A DNA stretch of 64,000 nt from CAWKMN01 sp963850765 (GTDB lineage Bacteria; Chloroflexota; Anaerolineae; Aggregatilineales; Aggregatilineaceae): positions 620,001-684,000 of the forward strand of contig CAWKMN010000006.1 of NCBI GenBank assembly GCA_963850765.1, read 5' to 3'. Below, piece by piece: positions 53,049-61,500 of the stretch. Under the pieces are notes generated by a model. It was not told where the DNA came from and ran no database searches. It worked only from the letters and a program-made list of their open reading frames with translations. The translations under genes and the position numbers were made by a program. Numbering within the stretch: the first letter of the stretch is position 1; every line of letters begins with the position of its first letter.

Positions 53049-54323
53049 TGGGGGCTAAAAAGTCCGATCCGCTGCTGTTTCTTCCCTCAAGCAACCCTTC
53101 GATAGTCATGGTGCAAGCCCCCCAGCACCGGATACCCAACAATACGCTGGCTGCTCGGTTCCACACCACTGCGCATCTGATTCCTGCGGGTCGGGGATGC
53201 GCTGGTTGATTCCCTGGTGAGGTCGCGCGTGATTAAAGTAGGCCACATATTCACCGATGAGCCGATACAACTGGCGCTCACTCAGGATGAAGATGTGATC
53301 GAGGCATTCCCGTCGCACACTGCCGATGAACCGTTCGCACACCGCGTTGGCTTTGGGAGCGCGCACCGGTGTCCGGATCACGTCGATGCCTCGGTCCTGT
53401 GCCACTCGAGTGAAACACGCTCCATATTTCTTGTCATTGTCTCGGATCAAAAAGCGCGGTCGTTCATCATAGGGGGTCGCCTCTCTCACCTGTTGAGCGA
53501 CCCAGATATCACTTGGTGCGCGTGTCACCCCATACTGGACGACCCGGCGTGAGCCCAACTCGATGATGAAATACACGAAGATCGCCCGAAAGAACACATC
53601 ATAGGCTTGTACGAAATCGCAGGCCCAGGTCTCTCCCGCGTGATTGGCCAGGAAGGTTGCCCAGGTCTGTCCTCCTCTGGGTGGTAACAGTCCCCTTCGC
53701 GCTCGCCGCATATACTTCTTGACCGTTTCGGTGCTGACCTGGATGCCCAACTTCAACAGCTCGCCTTGGATCCGTTTGGCGCGCCACGTCCGATTGTTGA
53801 GTGCCATCTCCTCGATCAACCTAATCGTCTCAGACGAGATCGGCGGTCGTCCCTGCCTTACGCGCGATTTGCGCCTCCAGTACAACCTGAACCCTTGCTG
53901 GTGCCAACCGATCAGCGTGTCAGGTTTCACGATCATCAGCGCTTCTCGCCAACTCGGTAACCAACTCGCCAGCCAGACCAAGACCTGCCGATCGCGTGGC
54001 TTCAACAGTGGCCGTGCCACCTGTCGTTCCAACACGATCACCTGCTGCCGCAAGAACATGTTTTCCGCGATCAATTCGGCTTTGCTTCGACTCAGATCGG
54101 CCACCGTACTCAACACCTGGTTCGTCCTGGCTGGCTTCGTCCAGTCCTTGAACCGCGACTCCACATTGGCCACAACCGTTCGTAGCACTCGTCTCAACTG
54201 GCTGTATATATATTGGGCTATCAATGATGGGCTAACCTTTGAGGAGGGAAATATTCGGATACCGCCGCGAATTCTACCCTATTCTTGTGGTCTGTCTTGC
54301 GTAGATCGATTTTTTAGTCCCCA
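53049..54323 (-). mobile_element. insertion sequence, family 2 (rve/DD35E), nested in a family 1 relic
   Basis: The ends are imperfect inverted repeats: TGGGGGCTAAAAAGTCCGAT at 53049-53068 and, on the other strand from 54323, TGGGGACTAAAAAATCGAT. The element carries one transposase gene on the minus strand. Left flank is the first ~29 codons and right flank the last ~85 codons of a family 1 transposase gene in the same orientation, so it inserted into that gene. Confidence 0.75.
53087..54224 (-). pseudogene. transposase of family 2, frameshift near 3' end
   Basis: A ~375-residue rve-type transposase. It has an N-terminal coiled/HTH part ('ADLSRSKAELIAENMFLRQQ', 'KPDTLIGWHQQGFRLYWRRK') and catalytic residues Asp in ETWACDFVQAYD, Asp in FLIRDNDKKY and Glu in KANAVCERF (DD35E). 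The main frame stops at 53106 with an unusual tail. A change near 53185 restores 'VGYPVLGGLHHDYRRVA' ending at 53087, the tail also seen as a relic at 15161. A few C-terminal residues are affected, so activity cannot be excluded. Confidence 0.85.
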
Positions 54324-54584
54324 CACCCAAATGCGAACGCGTTTGCGGAATGGTGGATCCGCTCCGTCCGGGAAGAATGCCTGGACAAGGTGTTGATCAT
54401 CAATCAGGCACATTTGCGCCGTGTCATGCGCGAATACATCGCATTTTTCAATACGGCGCGCCCGCATCAGGGGATTGATCAGCAGATTCCCGTCCCTCCA
54501 GCAAGTCGAGCAACGAGCGGTCCGGTGCGCTGTCGCAATATTCTGGGTGGCATCATTCATGACTACTACCGCGATGCTGCGTAG
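54324..54584 (+). pseudogene. C-terminal fragment of a family 1 transposase
   Basis: It reads PNANAFAEWWIRSVREECLD through 'FFNTARPHQGIDQQIPVPPA' to 'GGIIHDYYRDAA' and a stop. The catalytic Glu of MERW is Glu-Trp here (AEWW). It continues the gene split by the family 2 element, but ~240 codons between the two flanks are missing. A family 1-like right end (GAGGTTTTTTGGCCTTACG) follows at 54605-54623. Confidence 0.75.
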
Positions 54585-54623
54585 GCGAGAATCGGGGTAT
54601 CCGTGAGGTTTTTTGGCCTTACG

Positions 54624-54873
54624 GGGGTTGTTCGCTGAGGGATCCTTCCTGATGCTCAATTTCCGGTCGCTCACTCACACCGGAAAACATGTGCTTGGCT
54701 AATTGATCCAAAGGGACAAGTGTTGACTGGGGAAGTCGCGAGTCACCGAACAATCACAGTACCCGGTGCGGCGGAAGTGGCCGCCAGAGAGCTCTTCCAC
54801 CCCCCTCCGCGAACTCTGTACAGGTGAAACTCGCGACGTTTACGACGGTGTTGGGGAGTAGCGGATTTCCTGG
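54624..54873. other. intergenic region without recognised features
   Basis: 250 bp between the transposase relic and the next decayed gene. No open frame, repeat or convincing hairpin stands out. Confidence 0.4.
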
Positions 54874-55507
54874 TCACTGATCCAGAGCACGATGGGCTGT
54901 GGCATCTTCGTCAACCCAGTCGGGCTCTTCCCAAACCATCCCCCGTCGTCCCGGTACATGCCGGGCGGGGCCCGGGTTGTAGATCGTGCACGATTTGGGC
55001 CCATAGCAGAAGGATTTCAAAGCGATACCGTTTCTTCTGCGGATTCCACTGGTCGACGATGATCTCCACTGGCATCCGGCAGCCCCATACGCAGCTTCTG
55101 GCAGTGGGTGGTGTAGGTGCGCGCGGCCAGGCGACGATGGCCACGTTCCCGATACGTTTCAAGGTCGACGGGGCACCATGCCAGGGCGGTGGCGTCTGCG
55201 TCGTTTGCTCTGGGCGTCTCAAGACCTTCAGTTTGCTCACCTTATAGTATTCCACGGGTTCCAGGCGCGGATCGGCGACTGGCAGCGCTCGCCGCTGACT
55301 TCATCGCCAACCTGGAACTGGTGCTTCGCTTGCGCGGCTTTGCCAATGCCGACGGAGAACTCCGTTTCCTCACCACCAATAGCGCCATCGATGATCAGGC
55401 AGTAGCCGAGATAGGTATGGCTAAGCTGGTCGAAGGATCGGGTCAGACGAATGCGCGGGTTGAACGGAGATCACAGCCCGGCCTTTCCAGGTGAGTTTAC
55501 TCGTCAT
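54874..55507 (-). pseudogene. conserved protein with CVWGCRMPVE and CYGPKSC motifs, several frameshifts
   Basis: Pieces in all three frames build one ~210-residue protein: MTSKLTWKGRAVISVQP, 'HTYLGYCLIIDG', 'GIGKAAQAKHQFQVGDEVSG', 'EYYKVSKLKVL', 'CVWGCRMPVEIIVDQWNPQK' and 'CYGPKSCTIYNPGPARHVPG', ending '...DEDATAHRALDQ'. I recognise these motifs from a widespread conserved family without assigned function; the Cys pairs suggest metal binding. At least three one-base changes (near 55455, 55275 and 55035) break it. Confidence 0.6.
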
Positions 55508-55558
55508 GGGGTCACCTCGTCTAGCTCGTGGGCGGAATGGGCGAAGACTTCGGCTTTT

Positions 55559-56456
55559 TCAACGCAGTGTTCGGTCTACAGCTTGCCCTCCGCCGCTGAC
55601 ATCGTCGTCCCTGATCAGTGCCGCCAGGACCACATCAAGCTCGGGCAGATCGGGGGCGTCTTTGAACGGAGCTAACTGACGGTACAGCTCGGCAGCGGCG
55701 CTGTGAAATCCATCGGGCAGTCCGACTGCGTCAAACGTCGCCGCAATTTCCTCCATCTCCCCCGCGAAGCGCCAGGCCTTGGCGGTTACCCGTCGGATGC
55801 TCTGCTGGGTCTGCGGCACCAACTCGGGATCACGTCGTGCCCAGTCGCGTTCAAGCGCCTCGCGCACGCCCAGTTGTTCGGCGGCAGCGAGCACGGCGCA
55901 CAGGAGGGCGGTCGTGCCCTTGGTGCGTGCTGCAAAGCACATCTTCAAGGCGGAGGCTTTGCCGATCTTGAGCCCGATGATCTCGGTTTCGAGAGGACCT
56001 GCTCGGAAGAGCGGGCTGATTTCACCGGCGGCCTCCCCCGACAAGTACAACCAGGTTTGCTCTGGCTCCCAGGCGGGGCCACCGATAATCCCGCCGTCGA
56101 CGAAGGCGATCCCCGCGTCCCGCATCTTGTCCCCGATACGGATCGTGGTCTGGGGTGCAATCGCGTTGGCGTCCAGATAGATACCTTCGAAGCCCTCCGT
56201 AATGACGGCGTCGGCCACCGACTTCGGCGGCGCTGGGCGGGCAGACGCTGATGATGACATGGCACTTATCACAGAGGGATGTCAGAGAGCGCGCGTCCGT
56301 CAAGTTGTGTTGGGCGGCACGCTCGCACGTTTGGTGGCTGCGCCCCTCCGAGGCCCAGAAAACGCGATGACCGGTGTTCTGGAGGGTGGCAGCGACCGAA
56401 ATACCCATCACACCAGGATGGAGGATGCCGATACGAGTAGAAGTGTCAACGCTCAT
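55559..56456 (-). pseudogene. 6-phosphogluconate-dehydrogenase-like NAD-binding protein with DUF1932 domain, one frameshift
   Basis: ATG 56456 begins MSVDTSTRIGILHPGVMGIS, a Rossmann motif of the beta-hydroxyacid dehydrogenase type. The N-terminal domain continues to 'HVIISVCPPSA' and then shifts by one base near 56240. The C-terminal frame has 'YLDANAIAPQTTIRIGDKM', 'VDGGIIGGPAWEPEQTWLYL', 'LKIGKASALKMCFAARTKGT' and the DUF1932 tail. Length (~295 residues) is normal for the family. The substrate is unknown. It lies 50 bp upstream of the decayed Cys-motif gene in the same direction. Confidence 0.78.
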
Positions 56457-56700
56457 GGGAGAAGGGCCCTTTATCGAGTGGTTCCGGGCCAAGCATACCA
56501 TGCCAAACGGTGTGATGCGACTCCGCCGAAGCGTGTGATGACCACAGACCATGCAGGGTGCGTCGAGCGTGTTTTCTTGCATCAGCCATTCACTCTGTGC
56601 AAGTGGCAGACATCACCGCCGGCAAGGAAATCGAAGGCGTAAGTTGTGTTCGTGACTTGGAGAGATAGCTCGGTGAAAATGGGAGCTAAGCCGCGAGGCA

Positions 56701-56901
56701 ATGATTCCAAGCAGGATTTCCCTCTCGTATCGCGGTTTGGTTTCCTCTCGAGTTCCTGTCTCTGGCATTTCTCCCAAGCGCGCTCGTAATGCCGAGATCC
56801 GCGCTTGTCACCAAAACGGCGAGTTAATCGCGACGTTGGCCGAGGTCTTCGGCATCACGGAGCAGCGCATCTGGCAGATTTTGAATGAACGTCGGAAATG
56901 A
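56701..56901 (+). CDS. small helix-turn-helix protein, copy 4 of 4
   Basis: 66 residues from ATG 56701: MIPSRISLSYRGLVSSRVPV, then SGISPKRARNAEIRACHQNG and the HTH 'LIATLAEVFGITEQRIWQIL'. It is close to the broken copy at 35167, including the PVSGI.PK.. segment before the HTH. It lies 220 bp before the left end of the family 1 element. The 56457-56700 stretch upstream shows no other feature. Confidence 0.55.
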   Translation: MIPSRISLSYRGLVSSRVPVSGISPKRARNAEIRACHQNGELIATLAEVFGITEQRIWQILNERRK

Positions 56902-56971
56902 AGCCCGACCAAACGAAAATCGCCCTGGAGAATATGCGGTCCAGGCTAGCTCGTATTCAGAAGGATTTTGC

Positions 56972-57034
56972 CTACCCGCGGCCGAGGATCGCCGGAGAGT
57001 TCGGCGTTGGTTCTCCTGGCGGCTCAGGCATCAT
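56972..57034 (-). pseudogene. stranded C-terminal tail of a surface-protein gene
   Basis: On the minus strand it reads MMPEPPGEPTPNSPAILGRG and TAG, the same tail as at 771 and 58555. Similarity ends after ~60 bp. Confidence 0.6.
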
Positions 57035-57120
57035 TTATGGATCATCACTCGGAATCGGAAGCGCTTTCAAAACAACTTCTATTAATACGGCTGAGAGGCT
57101 ATCTGTCATGGTTTCCACCG

Positions 57121-58351
57121 CGTAGTCTCAAAAAACTCTATACGCCCATGAACTGAGGCGAGATCAGGCCCGAACCGGCTGGTAGAATAGGTGCGTACCT
57201 TACCGCTGGGAAAGGGTGTTGAATGATCTGGTTTATGGTGCTGCAAGTCGTCTCCATGCTGGTCGAACTGGTCAGGCTGGGACGCCAATCAGAGGGCGAG
57301 AAGGATTTGGAGATTCTGCTGCTGCGCCGGCAGTTGGCCATCTACGAACGGAGGCAAGAGCGGGCACCGCGCTTGTCGCGGGGCGAGAAACTGGCGCTGG
57401 TGGTGTTGGCGACGAAGCTGAAAGTCAAGACGGGGCGCACGATCAAAGCCATGGGTGAGGTGATTCGGATTGTGAAACCCGCCACAGTTTTCGGTTGGCA
57501 CAAGGAGTTGGTCCGGCTCAAATGGACCTACCGACGCCGCAATCCGGGAGGGCGACCGCAAACCGATCGGGAGATCGAGCGGCTGGTGGTGCGTCTGGCC
57601 CGCGAGAACGATTGGGGCATTGAGCGGATTGAGGGCGAACTAAAGAAACTGGGGTACACCATCAGCCACGAGACCATAGGCAACCTTCTGCGTCGCCATA
57701 ACATTCCCCCTGCGCCAGAACGCGAGACGTCGCCGAGTTGGCGTCATCTGATGACCCACTATAGGGAACAGCTGCTGGCGTGCGACTTTTTCACCGTGGA
57801 AACGCTGTTTCTGCAGACAATCTACGTCCTCATTCATCGAGATTGGCAGTCGACGCGTCCATTTCGCGGGGTGCACGGCGCATCCGAACGGTGCATGGGT
57901 GGCGCAACAAGCCCGTCAACTCATGTGGGAGTTGGAAGACCGCGAGCCCAACATCCGGTTTCTGATTCGTGACAATGACAAGAAGTTTGCAGAAGCGTTC
58001 GACACGGTTTTTCGCTCCGAAGGGATCGACGTGATTCCGATCCCTGTTCGCGCGCCGAATGCCAACGCCTTTATGGAACGCTGGATTCGATCCGCGCGGG
58101 GAGAATGCTTGGACAAACTCCTGATCATCAACCAGACGCACTTGAGACACGTTATGCGCGATTATGTCGCGTTCTTCAACACGGCACGCCCCCATCAAGG
58201 CCTCGAGCAACAGCTTCCGGTTTCCCAAGCGAGTGGTCAAGGCCATGGTCCAGTGCGCTGTCGCACCGTGCTCGGTGGCATCATCCATGACTACTACCGC
58301 GACGCTGCGTAGGGGAAAACCGGCGCATTTACGAGGTTTTTTGAGACTACG
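57121..58351 (+). mobile_element. full-length insertion sequence, family 1 (rve/DD35E)
   Basis: It is bounded by CGTAGTCTCAAAAAACTC (57121-57138) and its inverted copy GAGGTTTTTTGAGACTACG (58333-58351), and is 1231 bp long with one transposase gene. No clear target duplication is seen. It is the template for the deleted copy at 34316-35153. Confidence 0.8.
57223..58312 (+). pseudogene. transposase of family 1, full length with a two-base deletion
   Basis: It starts MIWFMVLQVVSMLVELVRLG, then 'EKDLEILLLRRQLAIYERRQ', an HTH region ('IVKPATVFGWHKELVRLKWT'), 'ETSPSWRHLMTHYREQLLAC' with Asp in CDFF, FLIRDNDKKF and 'NANAFMERW' (DD35E), ending 'GGIIHDYYRDAA'. Compared with the copy at 34.6 kb, two bases (GT) are missing at about 57830, so the frame changes in the core. 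The gene would need correction or ribosomal slippage to work. Confidence 0.85.
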
Positions 58352-58443
58352 GGCTCAAGTCGCTCGTTCTGTTTGGTATGCCTAAATGTTGAGGGCAAGG
58401 CATTCGACTGCTCGGTGTTTGTATGATCGTTTCGGGCAATTTG

Positions 58444-58473
58444 TATGGTGGACGCTTATTCGCGTCTACCATA
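58444..58473 (-). terminator. stem-loop downstream of the surface-protein gene
   Basis: TATGGTGGACGC (58444-58455) pairs with GCGTCTACCATA (58462-58473) at 11 of 12 positions around a 6-base loop, about 80 bp after the surface-protein stop (minus strand). It is a probable terminator without a strong T-run. Confidence 0.5.
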
Positions 58474-58554
58474 ACGAAGCTAGAACCAGACCGAGGAAAC
58501 GGCAGCCCCGGATACGAATTTCCAGGGCGCTTCGAACTCATAAACGATACGAAA

Positions 58555-61500
58555 CTAGCCGCGGCCGAAACTTTCCGGCGATTCAGGAGTTGGCCCACCG
58601 GGCGGCTCAGGCGTCAGCAGAGGCACGTCGGGCGGGATAGGCGTCTCGGCGAGTGGCTCTGTGACAACAGGTTCTTCGGTTGGGGGCACGATCGGCTCAG
58701 CGACCGCTTCCACGGCGAACGCATCGATGGCGATCACGCCGCTCACCGGCACAATGCGCAGCGTGTGCGATCCTGCGCTCAGACTGAGTGAGATCCGCGC
58801 GCCAAACGTCGCATCGGTCGCGGTGCTGTTCACCGTTTGGACGGGATTACCATCGATGACTACCGCAAAGCTGCCGAGCGCCGGGTGCTGGACGAAGATG
58901 ACGTCGATGCGCGAGCCAGCGAAGTTCAGGGTGAGCGTGTCGTCCACGCTGCCGCTGCTGTACAGATACCGCCCGCCGCTGGCCAGCGGTCGTGTCGTGC
59001 GCGGTCCAGCTTCCGCTCGTCTGAACACGCGCATCATCCGACTCGACGACGAGCAGCGACGGATCGGGCGCATTGGTTGGTTCGACCGTGGGTTCTACGA
59101 TGGTTCGCTGTTGGCTCGCTCGTCGGCTCGACGGTGGGTTCGGCGGTCGGCTCGAGCGTTGGCTCAACGATTACCTCGTCCGTCGGCTCGATCGGCACGT
59201 CGGTTGGAATGGGTGTCTGCGTGGGGAGCGGTGGAGCCGTCACACCGGCGACGATGGTGAAGGAGCGCGTTTCGCTCCATTCAGAGACGTTGCCGGCTTT
59301 GTCCACCGTCCGCACGTGCCAGTAGTAGACGCCGCGCGACAGCGGCGTCGGCGACTTGTAGGTGAGCAGCGTGCCCGCATCGATGACCGGCAGCGGGAAG
59401 GCCGGGTCGGGATCGAGCTGGATCTGATAGCGGAGACGTGCCGGCCACCGCACCCCAACTCAGGGTGAGTTTGGTGTTGGTCGAGGATGCGCCATCCAGC
59501 GGGGCGACCAGCAGCGGCAGCGGCCAGCGGCGTGGTATCGACCGTAAAGGTGCGCTTGTACGACCACGCGCCCGGCGCGCCGGCGCTGTTGACCGCGCGC
59601 ACCCGCCACGAATACACGCCGTCGGGCAGGTCGCTGGCGATGTAGCTCGTCGGTTGCCGCTCACCGTGACATCCTGTTCCGGGCTGGTGAAGGTGCCGTT
59701 GTTGTCGATCTGGACCTGGTAGGTGTCCGCGTTGTTGGCCGGCTTCCAACTCAGGGTTGGGGTGCTGTCGTTGGTCGAGCGTGCCGCTGGCCGGAGCCGA
59801 CAGGACCACCTGTGCGGGTTTGGTCGGGCTGATGACGAGCGTCCAGGTGGGCATCCAGGTCGCCAGCGCGGCGGCGCTGCACCCGCCAGTAGTAGGTATC
59901 CGGGCTGAGCGGTGCTGCGCCGGGTGTCGCGGTGAGGGCGGTACCCTGGTAGCTGAAGGGCAGCGGTAGGCTGTCGAAGTCGGGCGAGAGTATCGACTTG
60001 CAGCTCGTATGCACTCGCCCCGGTCACCGCCGCCCAGGTGAAGATCGGCGTGGTGTCGGTGGTGGTCGAGCCGTCCTTCGGCGTCTTGTGGATGGTCACG
60101 GCGAAACGGCGGGCGGGACTCCATGCGCCCCAGTTGCCCAGCGCATCCTTCGCCTGCACGCGCCAGTAAGTAGACGCCATAGTCGAGCAGCGTGCCCGGC
60201 AGCGGTGTAGGTTAAGCCGGTGACCGGAATCGCGCTGTCGCGCCGGCGAAGTCGGCGTATGGTGCGACGTTCGGAACTGGTAACCCTTCGCCCCCGTCGC
60301 GGCCTGCCAGGTGAAGGTCGGGCGTCGTGTCGGTCGTGCCCGCTTCAGGTCGGCCGGAGTTGCCAGCACCGGCTGGCGGGACCGGTCGTATCGATGGTGA
60401 TGACCCAGGCCGCGCTCCACTTGCCCGCGACACCCGCCGCTGTCACGCCGCGCACCCGCCAGAAGTATTTGCCATCCGGCAGCGTGTCGTCAGGCACGGT
60501 GTAGCTGTCGGTGGCGGATGTCGCTGCCCTGGTGGGCCAGCGTGGCGAAAGTTGGACGTCGTGCTCATCTGGAACTGGTAGCGTGTCCGCGTCGGTGACG
60601 GCTTTCCAGGTGAACGCGGGCGTGGTGTCGGCCGTGGGCGTCGGGTTGACGGGCGAGAGCAGCACCGGCGCGGCCACCTGCTGTAAGCGTGAAGCTCCGG
60701 GCGGCGCTCCATGCCCCCGCCACGCCTGCGCTGTTGATGGCGCGCACCCGCCAGTAGAACTTGCCGCCGTCCGGCATCGGGCTGGCGGTGTAAGTCAGCG
60801 TGCCTGCCGGTTGGCGTTTCTGCATCCTGCACCGGGCTGGCGAACGTGTCGTTGTTGTCGATCTGGATCTGGTAGCGCACCCCACCGGGCACACCCTGCC
60901 ACTCAAAGACGCGGCGTGTTGGTGATCCGAGTCTGGCAAGTTGGCGGGCTGGATCAGCTTCGGGGCGACGGTGGTCGGCGGCGTGACGGTGAACGTCCAG
61001 ACCGGCGTCCATGCCTCGAACTCCGCGCCGCGTCGCACCTGCATCCGCCACCAGTGCTGCCCCTCGGCCAGCGCCTCGCTCGGCGGCGGCGTGATCGTCG
61101 TCCCAGCGCCGGTGAACTCGAACACGACGTGGGTCAGCGCCTCATCATCGTACACTTCCAGATGGTACTCGCTCGCACCCGTCACCGCTTTCCACACGAA
61201 CGCGGGCGTGGTATCGGTCAGGTGCTGCGCGTTGGTCGGCGTGGAGAGGATCGTGATGGTCAGCGTGCGGGTCAGGCTCCAATCGCTCCAGCGCCCGGCT
61301 GCATCTCTGCGCCCGCACCCGCCAGAAGTAGACCCCGTAGGGTTGTTCGGGCAGGTGTAGGTCAGCGTGGTGACCTGCCCTTCGATGCGCACCGGCCAGG
61401 GGGGATCGGACGGACCACTGCACCTGATAGCCCTTCGCGCCGCTCACCGCACTCCAACTGAGCGTCGGCGTCTGATCCGGCTGTGTTCGTGCGGTCTTTC

